Of a stretch of DNA of 64,000 bases, positions 1-8,553 are shown one piece after another. The translations under genes were made by a program, and so were the position numbers. This DNA comes from Streptomyces sp. CB02058 (GTDB lineage Bacteria; Actinomycetota; Actinomycetes; Streptomycetales; Streptomycetaceae). The stretch lies in contig NZ_LIPG01000008.1 in assembly GCF_001905505.1 (NCBI RefSeq), positions 1 through 64,000 on the forward strand. The letters run 5' to 3'. Under the pieces are notes generated by a model. The model saw only the letters and a list, made by a program, of their open reading frames with translations, was not told the DNA's origin and ran no database searches. The first letter of the stretch is position 1. Each line of letters begins with the position of its first letter.

Positions 1-193
1 AATTTGATTCCGGCGGCCTGTGGAGTGGCCTTTGCCTTTCGGCTGACTCGACTTTATCAGAAGCATTTCGGCCGAAGCGAATCGGCTTGTTTGCTCGAAA
101 GAGAAGAATCGATCGGCTCTGCGGGAATCTCGTCCCCTGCACGAGCGAGATGAACTTTAACTGTCGCGTCCGAGCTTGTCCAGCTCGCTGCAA
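1..193 (-). other. Probable 5' leader of an rRNA operon running off the left edge
   Basis: No credible coding frame is present and GC content is clearly lower than in the rest of the window. Read on the minus strand, the stretch contains a TGATAAAGTCG run followed by GCCGAAAGG, resembling the transcribed leader and spacer sequences of Streptomyces rRNA operons. A near-consensus promoter lies just upstream at 201-229. I infer that 16S rRNA starts to the left of position 1. No mature rRNA sequence is visible, so this is an inference from leader similarity recalled from memory plus promoter strength. Confidence 0.5.
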
Positions 194-200
194 CCGTTAA

Positions 201-229
201 AATCTACCTCCCCACGCGGACCGTGTCAA
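201..229 (-). promoter_or_regulatory. Strong sigma70/HrdB-type promoter
   Basis: On the minus strand a perfect -35 TTGACA (229-224) is followed by a 17-base spacer and a -10 TAGATT (206-201). This is the closest match to the major vegetative consensus that I saw in the window. It lies downstream of the SpoIIM gene and reads away from it toward the left edge, so it cannot serve any gene visible in the window. That fits an rRNA operon promoter. Confidence 0.7.
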
Positions 230-288
230 CGGTTTTTGTGGGCGATGAGGAGACTAGCAGGTCAGCGCCCTCGCACGCACATCGCCCC

Positions 289-1296
289 TCAGGCGGCGGA
301 GGGCAGCTCCGCACTTCGCTCCGCGGTCTCGACGTCTCCCGTGTCCCCGGCGCGAGCCGCTCGGCCCCCGAGGACGTAGACGTAGGTCAGAAAGGCCAGC
401 TCAGCCGCGATGCCGATGGCGATCCGGGCCCAGGTGGGGAGACCGGACGGGGTGACGAAGCCTTCGATGACTCCGGACACGAACAGCACCAGGGCCAGGC
501 CGATGGCCATACCCAGCGCGGCGCGCCCTTGCTGGGCCAGTGCCGAGCGCCGGGTCCGGGGGCCCGGGTCGATGACCGTCCAGCCGAGGCGGAGGCCCGT
601 ACCCGCCGCGACGAACACGGCGGTGAGTTCGAGCAGGCCGTGCGGCAGTACCAGCCCGAGGAAGGTGTCCAGTCGGCCGGCGGAGGACATCAGGCCGATG
701 CCCACGCCGAGGTTCAGCACGTTGATGAAGAGGATCCAGATGACCGGAACGCAGAGGAACGCCCCCAGGACCAGGCACATGGCCGCGGCCTGGGCATTGT
801 TCGTCCACACCTGCGCGGCGAAGGACGCGGCCGGGTGGCTGGAGTAGTACGTCTCGTACTCCCCGCCGGGGCGGGTGAGGGCCCTCAGGTCCTCCGGGGC
901 GGCTATCGCCGCCTGGACATCCGGGTGGGCGCCGATCCACCACCCGATGACAGCCGCCATGAGTACGGAGAGCACGGCCGTGGGTATCCACCAGTGCCGC
1001 GAGCGGTAGACGGCCGCGGGGAAGCCGGCGGTCAGGAACCGTGCGGCATCGCGCCACGAAGCACGTCGGGTCCCGGTCACGGTGGAACGGGCTCGGGCCA
1101 CGAGCTGGGTGAGGCGCGCGGTCAGCAGAGGGTCGGGCGCGCTGGACTGGATCAGGGACAGGTGAGTGGCGGTCCGCTGGTACAGGACGACGAGTTCGTC
1201 CACCTCCGCACCTGTCAGGCTGCGCCCTTGGTGCAGAAGATGGTCCAGGCGGTCCCACTCGATGCGGTGGGTGGTCACGAAGACGTCGAGATCCAT
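289..1296 (-). CDS. Stage II sporulation protein M-like integral membrane protein
   Basis: A 335-residue membrane protein of the SpoIIM/DUF95 family. Hydrophobic segments lie at about residues 103-122, 170-195, 215-232, 262-280 and 290-310, and the family-typical segment PHGLLELTAVF sits near residues 218-228. The N-terminal 95 residues are soluble and rich in Arg and Leu. It is transcribed divergently from an RDD-family membrane protein, a pairing I recall as common in actinomycetes. In Bacillus SpoIIM belongs to the engulfment peptidoglycan machinery. Actinomycete homologues have no engulfment role and their function is not established, so the sporulation name reflects family only. Confidence 0.85.
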   Translation of the reverse strand: MDLDVFVTTHRIEWDRLDHLLHQGRSLTGAEVDELVVLYQRTATHLSLIQSSAPDPLLTARLTQLVARARSTVTGTRRASWRDAARFLTAGFPAAVYRSRHWWIPTAVLSVLMAAVIGWWIGAHPDVQAAIAAPEDLRALTRPGGEYETYYSSHPAASFAAQVWTNNAQAAAMCLVLGAFLCVPVIWILFINVLNLGVGIGLMSSAGRLDTFLGLVLPHGLLELTAVFVAAGTGLRLGWTVIDPGPRTRRSALAQQGRAALGMAIGLALVLFVSGVIEGFVTPSGLPTWARIAIGIAAELAFLTYVYVLGGRAARAGDTGDVETAERSAELPSAA

Positions 1297-1415
1297 GGTC
1301 GGCTGCTGCTCCAGGCATGGGTGCGTACGGGTCCGTACTACGGCGGCGCGCTGCGGGTCAGCTTGGCAGACTGTGGGCCCGAGGGGCAGGGAAGGGCGGC
1401 GAGGGGTGGGTGGCG

Positions 1416-2384
1416 ATGAATGAGCTCGTGACCGGAGACGCGGTCGTATTGGGACTGCAGCCTGCGAGGCTGCCCAGCCGGGCGTTGGCGATCGCCATCG
1501 ATCTCGTGGTGGTTCTGACCGTTTTCGTTGTGCTGTCCATAGGTCTGGCCGTCGCGACGGTGACGCTCGATGAGGCCGCGTCCGCCGCGATCGCCGTCGC
1601 TGCTTTCCTACTGGTGCTGGTGGGCGGGCCGATCGCGGTCGAGACCCTCACCCACGGCCGTTCGCTGGGAAAGCTCGCCTGCGGTCTTCGGGTGGTGCGG
1701 GACGACGGCGGGCCGATCCGTTTCCGGCACGCGCTGGTGAGGGGGTCGATGGGCGTGGTCGAGATTCTCGGCACGTTCGGTGTCGTGGCCTGCGTCTCCT
1801 CGCTGGTGTCCGCCCGGGGGCGCCGGCTCGGTGATGTCTTCGCGGGAACCCTCGTCGTACGTGAGCGGGTGCGCGCCGGACGGACACTCGCCGTGCCCCC
1901 GCCGCCGCCCTGGCTCGTGGGGCGTTTCGCTCAGCTGGACCTGTCGGGCGTGCCGGACGGTCTCTGGCTGGCGGTGAGGCAGTACCTGACGCGGATGAAC
2001 CAGCTCGACGCCGCGGTGCGCTGGTCGATGGCCGAACAGCTGTCCGCGGATCTGGCCGCGCATACGGGTGTTCCGGTACCGCAGGGCGTGCCGTCGGCCG
2101 CGTATCTGGCGGCTGTGGTGAACGAGCGGCAGACACGGGATGTGCGGCGGGTCTCCGCTGCTGCGAGCCGCGGCGCTCAGCTGCCCCCGTCCCTCCAGGT
2201 GCAGGCGCCGCTTCAAGTTCCGGGCCCTCTTGCGACGCAGGTGCCCTATCCGATGCAGGTGCCGTTGAACGGCACGCCCGCACCCATGTACGGGAGCGGG
2301 CCGTCACCCGTTCCGCTGGAGTTCCCGGCCGGGGAGACGGACGAGGTGCGGCCGTCCCCGACCGGCTTCGCCCCGCCCGCCTGA
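1416..2384 (+). CDS. RDD family membrane protein
   Basis: A 322-residue protein starting at the ATG at 1416, which has a GAGGGG ribosome site at 1401 and matches the usual start of the family. The motif PARLPSRALAIAIDLVVVL opens the first membrane helix, and GRSLGKLACGLRVVRDDGG is the second RDD-family signature. Two to three helices lie in the first 150 residues. The C-terminal third is soluble and ends in a Pro/Gln/Val-rich low-complexity tail (QVQAPLQVPGP and similar). RDD proteins are putative transporters or transport accessories; some bacterial members have been linked to Na+/H+ exchange, which cannot be asserted here. The gene is divergent from the SpoIIM-like gene across about 120 bases. 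Confidence 0.85.
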   Translation: MNELVTGDAVVLGLQPARLPSRALAIAIDLVVVLTVFVVLSIGLAVATVTLDEAASAAIAVAAFLLVLVGGPIAVETLTHGRSLGKLACGLRVVRDDGGPIRFRHALVRGSMGVVEILGTFGVVACVSSLVSARGRRLGDVFAGTLVVRERVRAGRTLAVPPPPPWLVGRFAQLDLSGVPDGLWLAVRQYLTRMNQLDAAVRWSMAEQLSADLAAHTGVPVPQGVPSAAYLAAVVNERQTRDVRRVSAAASRGAQLPPSLQVQAPLQVPGPLATQVPYPMQVPLNGTPAPMYGSGPSPVPLEFPAGETDEVRPSPTGFAPPA

Positions 2385-2524
2385 CCTCCCGCCTCCGGAA
2401 GTCCTGCCCGCCCGAACACTCCCCCGCCCGGAGCCCGTCCTTCCGCGCCGGGCCCGGAACTCTCGGCAGAGCCCCACGCGGGGCCTCGTTCCTGGTCCTC
2501 GGCGTTCCTGGGCCCTCGGTGTGT

Positions 2525-3151
2525 CTAGCCTTCGGCGCGGGACATGTCCGAAGGCGGGGATTCGAGGTGTTCGAGTTCGATGCCCGGGGCTGCCAGCACC
2601 ACGTCCCCGGCGATGTGGACGGTGTGCTGATCCCCCGTGTCCAGCGCGTTGACCTGATATTCGTCCACGGTCAGGGGCCCGTTGTCAGTGGCGTGCGCTT
2701 CACTGTTCAGCAGGGACCAGGACTGGTCGACGGTGCGGGGGGCGAGGACCGGGTCCGTGAAGGTGACCAGACGGACGCGGGTCGCGGGGGAATCGGGGGT
2801 GAGGCGCAGGAGCCGGGACACGGCGACGAGAAAAGCGGGGGATGTGCCGGAAAAGGCATGGGCACGGACATTGCCTTCGGTGGCATGGGTGCCGGTCGGA
2901 TCGGTCCGTACCCAGGTGACCCCGTCGAGGGCGGCGCCGCGGATCTGCCAGCTCGCGGCGTGCAGTTCGAGGCGGATGGGGCGGCCGAGTTCGTCCAGGG
3001 CCAGATCGACGGATCCCAGGTGGGCGCCCGAGGGGTCCGTGCTCTGGGAGACATAGCGCCAGCCCGAGGGGCCGGGCGCGCAGTGGAAGTGTTCTTCGCC
3101 GAGGGGGGTGTGGTCGTGGAGATCGTGGAGCGAATAACGGCCGCGGGGCAT
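2525..3151 (-). CDS. Unrecognised protein downstream of ahcY
   Basis: A soluble 208-residue protein beginning MPRGRYSLHDLHDH. I chose this start because the frame upstream would run through the ahcY terminator hairpin. The sequence alternates polar and hydrophobic residues (GSVDLALDEL, RLELHAASWQIRG, VHIAGDVVLAAPGIEL), suggesting an all-beta fold. There is no signal peptide and no membrane segment. It lies 124 bases downstream of ahcY in the same orientation, but the ahcY terminator separates them. I cannot assign a family. The base composition and conserved location make it a genuine gene. Confidence 0.75.
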   Translation of the reverse strand: MPRGRYSLHDLHDHTPLGEEHFHCAPGPSGWRYVSQSTDPSGAHLGSVDLALDELGRPIRLELHAASWQIRGAALDGVTWVRTDPTGTHATEGNVRAHAFSGTSPAFLVAVSRLLRLTPDSPATRVRLVTFTDPVLAPRTVDQSWSLLNSEAHATDNGPLTVDEYQVNALDTGDQHTVHIAGDVVLAAPGIELEHLESPPSDMSRAEG

Positions 3152-3246
3152 GGGGTCCTTCGGGTTCCTCGGGTCGTGCGGGTGCGGTACGGGGCAGGCC
3201 CCCGGCACGGGGGTGCGGGGGCCTGCGCTCGGACCTGCTGCTGAGA

Positions 3247-3280
3247 ACTGATCCGGCCGTCGGCCGACGGCCGGATCAGT
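3247..3280 (-). terminator. ahcY terminator hairpin that includes the stop codon
   Basis: A perfect inverted repeat of 17 bases per arm (3247-3263 and 3264-3280) with no spacer, so the real loop is a few bases from the stem tip. The TGA stop of ahcY (3276-3278) is inside one arm, so the hairpin begins forming before translation ends. No T-tract follows, which is usual for Streptomyces. Confidence 0.75.
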
Positions 3281-4733
3281 AGCGGTAGAGCTCGGACTTG
3301 TACGGGCCCTCGACCGGGACACCGATGTAGTCCGCCTGCTCGGGGCGGAGGGTCGTCAGCTTCACGCCCAGCGCGTCGAGGTGGAGACGGGCGACCTTCT
3401 CGTCCAGGTGCTTCGGCAGCACGTAGACGTCGGTCGGGTACGCCTCGGGCTTCGTGAACAGCTCGATCTGGGCCAGGGTCTGGTCCGCGAACGAGTTGGA
3501 CATGACGAACGAGGGGTGACCCGTGGCGTTGCCGAGGTTCAGCAGACGGCCCTCGGAGAGGACGATCAGGACCTTGCCGTCCGAGAACGTCCAGGTGTGG
3601 ACCTGCGGCTTGACCTCGTCCTTGACGATGCCGTCGATCTTCGCCAGGCCGGCCATGTCGATCTCGTTGTCGAAGTGGCCGATGTTCCCGACGATGGCCT
3701 GGTGCTTCATCCGGGCCATGTCACCGGCCATGATGATGTCCTTGTTGCCCGTCGTCGTGACGAAGATGTCCGCGGTCTCCACCACGTCGTCGAGCGTCGC
3801 GACCTGGTAGCCGTCCATCGCGGCCTGCAGGGCGCAGATCGGGTCGATCTCCGTGATGATCACCCGGGCGCCCTGGCCGCGGAGGGACTCCGCGCAGCCC
3901 TTGCCCACGTCGCCGTAGCCGCAGACGACGGCGGTCTTGCCGCCGATCAGGACGTCGGTGGCGCGGTTGATGCCGTCGATCAGCGAGTGGCGGCAGCCGT
4001 ACTTGTTGTCGAACTTCGACTTGGTGACCGCGTCGTTGACGTTGATCGCCGGGAACAGGAGGGTGCCCTCACGGTGCATCTCGTACAGCCGGTGCACACC
4101 GGTCGTGGTCTCCTCGGTCACGCCCCGGATCTCGGACGCCAGCTGGGTCCACTTCTGCGGGGACTCGCCGAGGGTGCGGTTCAGCAGGGTGAGGATGTGG
4201 GCGAATTCCTCGCTGTCCGCGGTCGACGGGTCCGGGGCCGAACCGGCCTTCTCGAACTCGACGCCCTTGTGGACGAGGAGGGTGGCGTCACCACCGTCGT
4301 CGAGGATCATGTTCGGGCCGCCGGTGGGGGTGTTCGGCCAGGTCAGCGCCTGCTCGGTGCACCACCAGTACTCCTCCAGGCTCTCGCCCTTCCAGGCGAA
4401 GACCGGGACGCCGGCGGGGGCGTCCGGGGTGCCGTTCGGGCCGACCGCGATGGCGGCGGCGGCGTGGTCCTGGGTGGAGAAGATGTTGCAGGAGGCCCAG
4501 CGGACCTCGGCGCCCAGGGCGACGAGGGTCTCGATGAGCACCGCGGTCTGCACGGTCATGTGCAGGGAGCCGGTGATCCGTGCGCCGGCCAGCGGCTGCG
4601 CGGCGGCGTACTCCTTGCGGATCGACATCAGGCCGGGCATCTCGTGCTCGGCGAGGGTGATCTCCTTGCGGCCGAAGGCGGCGAGGGAGAGGTCTGCGAC
4701 CTTGAAGTCCTGGCGATTGGCGGCCGTCGTCAT
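3276..4733 (-). CDS. ahcY: S-adenosyl-L-homocysteine hydrolase
   Basis: A 485-residue adenosylhomocysteinase (also called sahH) that splits S-adenosylhomocysteine into adenosine and homocysteine, relieving inhibition of methyltransferases. The NAD-binding Rossmann motif CGYGDVGKG is intact, as are NDAVTKSKFDNKYGCRHS (the substrate and hinge region) and the C-terminal KSELYRY, which contributes to the NAD pocket of the neighbouring subunit. The start is the ATG at 4733 with AGGAG nine bases upstream; the in-frame extension beyond it is a leader and not coding. The gene is monocistronic, with a 262-base upstream region holding the hairpin at 4920-4976. Confidence 0.97.
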   Translation of the reverse strand: MTTAANRQDFKVADLSLAAFGRKEITLAEHEMPGLMSIRKEYAAAQPLAGARITGSLHMTVQTAVLIETLVALGAEVRWASCNIFSTQDHAAAAIAVGPNGTPDAPAGVPVFAWKGESLEEYWWCTEQALTWPNTPTGGPNMILDDGGDATLLVHKGVEFEKAGSAPDPSTADSEEFAHILTLLNRTLGESPQKWTQLASEIRGVTEETTTGVHRLYEMHREGTLLFPAINVNDAVTKSKFDNKYGCRHSLIDGINRATDVLIGGKTAVVCGYGDVGKGCAESLRGQGARVIITEIDPICALQAAMDGYQVATLDDVVETADIFVTTTGNKDIIMAGDMARMKHQAIVGNIGHFDNEIDMAGLAKIDGIVKDEVKPQVHTWTFSDGKVLIVLSEGRLLNLGNATGHPSFVMSNSFADQTLAQIELFTKPEAYPTDVYVLPKHLDEKVARLHLDALGVKLTTLRPEQADYIGVPVEGPYKSELYRY

Positions 4734-4919
4734 AACGGGCTGCTCCTCGTGATGGGTCGAGGGTGGGCTGGCTGGCTCTGCGGCGCGCACGGGCATACGA
4801 ATGCCCGGGTGATCCGCAGTGCAGTCCGTCGGAGGCCCTCTCTCCCTCGGCCGGCCCGCTTCCGCGAACCGATCGACCGCCATCAGCAGCGACGTCTGGT
4901 ACTTCCCCGAATCTACACC

Positions 4920-4976
4920 GAACGGCCCAGTGAGCCCCAGCCCGCCAGGCAGACGGTGTGGGTCACGGGGCCGTTC
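4920..4976 (-). terminator. Long imperfect hairpin between the cation-efflux gene and ahcY
   Basis: Arms GAACGGCCC (4920-4928) and GGGCCGTTC (4968-4976) pair perfectly. The stem continues inward with GTGA/TCAC (4930-4933 with 4963-4966) and CCC/GGG, broken by one mismatch and one bulge, around a 22-base loop. It starts 20 bases past the stop of the cation-efflux gene, so a terminator is the simplest reading. It also sits at the 5' edge of the ahcY leader and could act as a leader structure. Confidence 0.6.
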
Positions 4977-4995
4977 AGGGCTGGTCCTCAGCAGG

Positions 4996-5988
4996 TCAGT
5001 GGCCGGATCCCGCCGGTGCGTCGGGAGACTCCGGGCCACCGGCTTCCTTGCCCGGGTTGGTGCCCGCCGCGGCTGCCGCCTCGTCGTAGATGTCGGGCTC
5101 CAGGTAGATGACCCGGGCGATCGGGACCGCCTCGCGGATCCGGGTCTCGGCGGCGTTGATCGCCTCGGCGACCTCGGCCGCCGACTCCTCGGCGCGCACC
5201 GCGATCTTGGCCGCCACCAGCAGCTCTTCCGGACCGAGGTGGAGGGTGCGCATGTGGATGACGCGGGTGACGGTGTCGCCGTCGACCACCGACGCCTGGA
5301 TCTTCTCGACGTCCTCGACGCCGGCCGACTCACCGAGCAGCAGCGACTTGGTCTCGGCGGCGAGGACGATCGCGATGGCGATCAGCAGGATGCCGATGCA
5401 GAGGGTGCCGATGCCGTCCCAGACGCCGTCGCCGGTGGCCAGTGCCAGGCCGACACCGCCGAGGGCCAGGATGAGGCCGACGAGCGCGCCGAGGTCCTCG
5501 AGGAGGACGACCGGGAGCTCGGGCGCCTTGGCGCGGCGGACGAACTGCGTCCACGACAGCTTTCCGCGGGTCAGGTTGGACTCCACGATGGCCGTACGGA
5601 AGGAGAAGCCCTCGGCGATGATCGCGAAGACCAGCACACCGACCGGCCAGTACCAGTGCTCGATCTCGTGCGGGTGCTTGATCTTCTCGTAGCCCTCGTA
5701 GATCGCGAACATGCCACCGACCGAGAACAGCACGATGGAGACGAGGAAGGCGTAGATGTAGCGCTCGCGCCCGTAGCCGAAGGGGTGCTGCGGGGTGGCC
5801 TCCCGCTGGGCCTTCTTGCCGCCGACCAGCAGGAGTCCCTGGTTGCCCGAGTCCGCCAGTGAGTGAACGCTCTCAGCCAGCATCGATGACGAGCCACTGA
5901 AGAGGAACGCCACGAATTTGGCCACTGCGATCGCGAGGTTGGCGGCGAGTGCCGCCACGATCGCCTTGGTTCCGCCTGACGCGCTCAT
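4996..5988 (-). CDS. Cation diffusion facilitator (CDF) transporter
   Basis: A 330-residue CDF-family exporter. About six membrane helices fill residues 8-220, and the helix-2 metal motif HSLADSGNQ matches the family's HxxxD pattern. A soluble C-terminal domain (about 225-310) has the cytoplasmic dimerisation-domain style (RVIHMRTLHLGPEELLVAAK). CDF proteins exchange Zn2+, Co2+, Fe2+ or Mn2+ for protons; the metal cannot be told here. GAGGAAGGGA is a good ribosome site. It lies between ahcY and manA in the same orientation, with 87 bases to manA. The extreme C-terminus is Ala/Gly/Pro-rich and variable. Confidence 0.9.
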   Translation of the reverse strand: MSASGGTKAIVAALAANLAIAVAKFVAFLFSGSSSMLAESVHSLADSGNQGLLLVGGKKAQREATPQHPFGYGRERYIYAFLVSIVLFSVGGMFAIYEGYEKIKHPHEIEHWYWPVGVLVFAIIAEGFSFRTAIVESNLTRGKLSWTQFVRRAKAPELPVVLLEDLGALVGLILALGGVGLALATGDGVWDGIGTLCIGILLIAIAIVLAAETKSLLLGESAGVEDVEKIQASVVDGDTVTRVIHMRTLHLGPEELLVAAKIAVRAEESAAEVAEAINAAETRIREAVPIARVIYLEPDIYDEAAAAAGTNPGKEAGGPESPDAPAGSGH

Positions 5989-6075
5989 GGGTGCGTGGTG
6001 TCCCTTCCTCGGTGCTGCGGCACTGGCGCCGCGCTACGGCCGGACATTGTTGCAGCCGCTGACGCGGACGGTACG

Positions 6076-7320
6076 TCAGACTGCCACGGTCGCCCTGAAG
6101 AGGGTTCCGCTACCTGACACTTCGACCGTTTCGTCCGCCGGCACGAACACCGATTCGCCGGGGCCGAGCGCGATCTCACCGGCGCGCGGGGCGCCCGCCG
6201 TGCAGAGCAGGATCTGCGGGGTGGCCGCGGTGAGGTCGACGGGGGCGCCGCCGTCCGGCAGGACGTAGCGGGAGAGCCGGAACTCGTCGACCGGCGTCTC
6301 GTACAGCTCCTCGCCCGAAGGTGCGGCCTCGGGGCGCAGGATGCCGGGTTCGGTGGCCTCGAAGCGCACGATGCGCAGCAGTTCGGGTACGTCGATGTGC
6401 TTCGGGGTCAGGCCGCACCGCAGGACGTTGTCGGAGTTGGCCATGATCTCGACGCCCAGACCGCCGAGGTAGGCGTGGGGCACGCCCGCGCCGAGGAACA
6501 TGGCCTCGCCCGGCTGGAGTTGTACGTGGTTCAGCAGCATGGCCGCGATGACACCCGGGTCGCCCGGGTAGTGGTGCGCGATCTGGGCGTACGGGGCGTG
6601 GTCGCCGCCGAGCCGGTCCGCGGCCTCGGCCGCCTCGGCGACCGTACGGGACATCTCGTCCGGGTCCGCGCCGAGGATCGCCGTGAGGACCTCGCGCAGG
6701 GCCGCGTCCTCCGGCCGGGCGCGGAGCAGGTCCACATAGGGCTTGAGGGAGTCGACGCCCAGGGCCGCCAGCAGATCGGCGGCCTCGGCGGGCCTGCGGA
6801 AACCGCACAGCCCTTCGAAGGGGGTGAGCGCGCAGATGAGCTCGGGCTTGTGGTTGGCGTCCTTGTACGTGCGGTGCGGTGCGTCGACGGGGATGCCCCG
6901 GCGCTCCTCGTCGGCGTATCCGTGCTGGGCCTGCGCGAGGTCGGGGTGGACCTGGAGGGAGAGCGGGGCGCCCGCCGCGAGCAGCTTGAGCAGGAAGGGA
7001 AGGCGGGGGCCGAAGGCGGCGACGGCCGCGGGGCCCAGTTCGCGTTCCGGATCGGCCGCGATGACGTCCGCGAGCGACCGCCCGCCCGCGCCGGAGTGGT
7101 CCGGACCCGCGCCGGAGTGGTCCGAAACGGAGCGACCCGTGCCGGAACCGGAGCCCGGGTCCGTGTCTCCGGGACGGGTGATGCGGGACGGGGCTCCCGG
7201 GTGGGCGCCCATCCACATCTCGGCCTGCGGTTCACCGGTCGGGTCCGTGCCGAGCAGCTCGGGTATGGCCGTGGTGGACCCCCAGGCGTAGGGGCGCACG
7301 GTGTTGGACAGTCGGTCCAT
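6076..7320 (-). CDS. manA: Mannose-6-phosphate isomerase, class I
   Basis: A 414-residue type I phosphomannose isomerase interconverting fructose-6-phosphate and mannose-6-phosphate, the entry to GDP-mannose for glycans and protein O-mannosylation. The N-terminus RPYAWGSTTAI is typical. Zinc ligands are visible in LSLQVHPDLAQA (Gln, His), KPELICAL (Glu) and GVPHAYLGGLGVEIM (His). An insertion near residues 50-80 (DTDPGSGSGTGRSVSDHSG and on) is low-complexity and carries a 7-residue tandem repeat. It precedes the conserved VIAADPERELG block and looks like a lineage-specific expansion. It heads a run manA, SIS protein, Trm112-like, manB. Confidence 0.95.
   Translation of the reverse strand: MDRLSNTVRPYAWGSTTAIPELLGTDPTGEPQAEMWMGAHPGAPSRITRPGDTDPGSGSGTGRSVSDHSGAGPDHSGAGGRSLADVIAADPERELGPAAVAAFGPRLPFLLKLLAAGAPLSLQVHPDLAQAQHGYADEERRGIPVDAPHRTYKDANHKPELICALTPFEGLCGFRRPAEAADLLAALGVDSLKPYVDLLRARPEDAALREVLTAILGADPDEMSRTVAEAAEAADRLGGDHAPYAQIAHHYPGDPGVIAAMLLNHVQLQPGEAMFLGAGVPHAYLGGLGVEIMANSDNVLRCGLTPKHIDVPELLRIVRFEATEPGILRPEAAPSGEELYETPVDEFRLSRYVLPDGGAPVDLTAATPQILLCTAGAPRAGEIALGPGESVFVPADETVEVSGSGTLFRATVAV
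7085..7124. repeat. 21-base tandem repeat inside manA
   Basis: Two identical 19-base copies (7085-7103 and 7106-7124) with a period of 21 bases, so the manA frame is kept and the protein gains a repeated HSGAGPD unit. The repeat lies in the low-complexity insertion and looks like slippage expansion. Confidence 0.85.
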
Positions 7321-7376
7321 GGAGATTCGTCCTCGTGGGTACGCGGGGGCGGTGGCGCCAGGGAAGGGGCGGGCCG

Positions 7377-8513
7377 TCAGGCCCTGTTGTCGGAGGCCAG
7401 TGAGGCGTAGACGGCGGCGAAGTCGGTGACGGCGAGCAGCTCGGCGAGGGTCTCGAGGGCGGTGCCCTCCTCGGGTTCGAGCTCGCTGATCGCCGTGTCG
7501 TGGCTCAGGGCGAGCTCACGGGCGGCCGGTGCGGCGGTGAGGCCGCCGGTGGGCCGGTCGCGGAGGAGGACGACGCGGGCCCGCATGGCCTCGGGTTCGT
7601 CCACCCGGTCCCGGAAGAAGTCGTCGGGGTCGGCCCCCGCCGCGAACGCTCCCGCGAGCAGCCCTCCGTGGGAGGGCAGCGCCTCCGGCAGCTCGGCCAC
7701 GAGGGCGGGCCGCCCGGCGAGCTCGGCCAGGACCGCGGCGAAGCGGCGCCCGACGGGTCCGGCGGCGTCGCCCTCCGTCCAGACGAGCGGCAGGCTGTCG
7801 GCGAGTTCCGCCGCGAGGGTCTTGGCGGGGTTGCTGTACGTGGCGATGGCCGGTCCGCAGCGCTCCGCGGTGCGGTCGAGACGGTCGGCGGCCTTCTGCA
7901 GCGCCTCCGGGGGCGCGTCGATCAGGCCCACCCGGTCCAGCAGCGCGAGGAGCGGGGTGAGCAGCGCCCAGAGCGTGCCGGGGCCGGCGGCCGAGGTCTC
8001 GGCGTCGTACTCCCCGTGCGGGGCCGCTGCCATGGGGACGACGATTCCGTGGACCCCGTCGACCGCCTCGCGCAGCGGGGAGCGGACGGGGGCGACGGCG
8101 ACGACCGTGCAGCCTCGGCGGTACGCCTGCTCGGCGAGCAGCGCGAGGCCGGGTTCCGAACCGTCCGCCGTGGCGATGAGCAGCAGATCCACGGATCCGG
8201 CCCAGCCCGGCAGCGTCCAGCGCAGTGCTCCGCCCGCAGGCGCGACCCCGGTGGGCCGGATGGAGGTGACGGGTGCGGCGGCGCCCGCGAGGGCGCCGAT
8301 CAGGTCGGCGACGCCGGACGCGGCGGTACCGGGCCCCGCGACGAGGACGGCGCGTGGTCTGCCCTCGGGGGCCAGGGCACCGATCCCCGCCTCGGCTGCG
8401 TGCCGGGCGGCGGTCCGCACACGGGCCCCGGCCTCGGCGGCTCCGCGGAGCAGACCTCGCCTGTCGGCTCTGGCCAGGGCTTCCGGTGCGTCGAGCAACG
8501 ACTCGTCGAGCAT
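7377..8513 (-). CDS. SIS-domain phosphosugar isomerase-like protein
   Basis: A 378-residue protein with two sugar-isomerase (SIS)-like halves: residues about 60-200 (VLVAGPGTAASGVADLIG and SVDLLLIATADGSEPG) and about 210-370 (AIATYSNPAKTLAAELADS and SHDTAISELEPEEGTALE). The organisation resembles bifunctional phosphoglucose/phosphomannose isomerases, which fits its position between manA and manB. The Ser/Thr-rich phosphate-binding loop of the first SIS half is weak, so activity is not certain. GGAGG lies nine bases before the ATG. Fifty-six bases separate it from manA. Confidence 0.8.
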   Translation of the reverse strand: MLDESLLDAPEALARADRRGLLRGAAEAGARVRTAARHAAEAGIGALAPEGRPRAVLVAGPGTAASGVADLIGALAGAAAPVTSIRPTGVAPAGGALRWTLPGWAGSVDLLLIATADGSEPGLALLAEQAYRRGCTVVAVAPVRSPLREAVDGVHGIVVPMAAAPHGEYDAETSAAGPGTLWALLTPLLALLDRVGLIDAPPEALQKAADRLDRTAERCGPAIATYSNPAKTLAAELADSLPLVWTEGDAAGPVGRRFAAVLAELAGRPALVAELPEALPSHGGLLAGAFAAGADPDDFFRDRVDEPEAMRARVVLLRDRPTGGLTAAPAARELALSHDTAISELEPEEGTALETLAELLAVTDFAAVYASLASDNRA

Positions 8514-8553
8514 GGCTTTGGGCCTCCGATCACCGTGCTGATCAGGGTGCGGG

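Noticed and set aside
4734..4995. SAH riboswitch in the ahcY leader
   Set aside because: I looked for the conserved riboswitch core pattern and did not find it; only a simple long hairpin is present.
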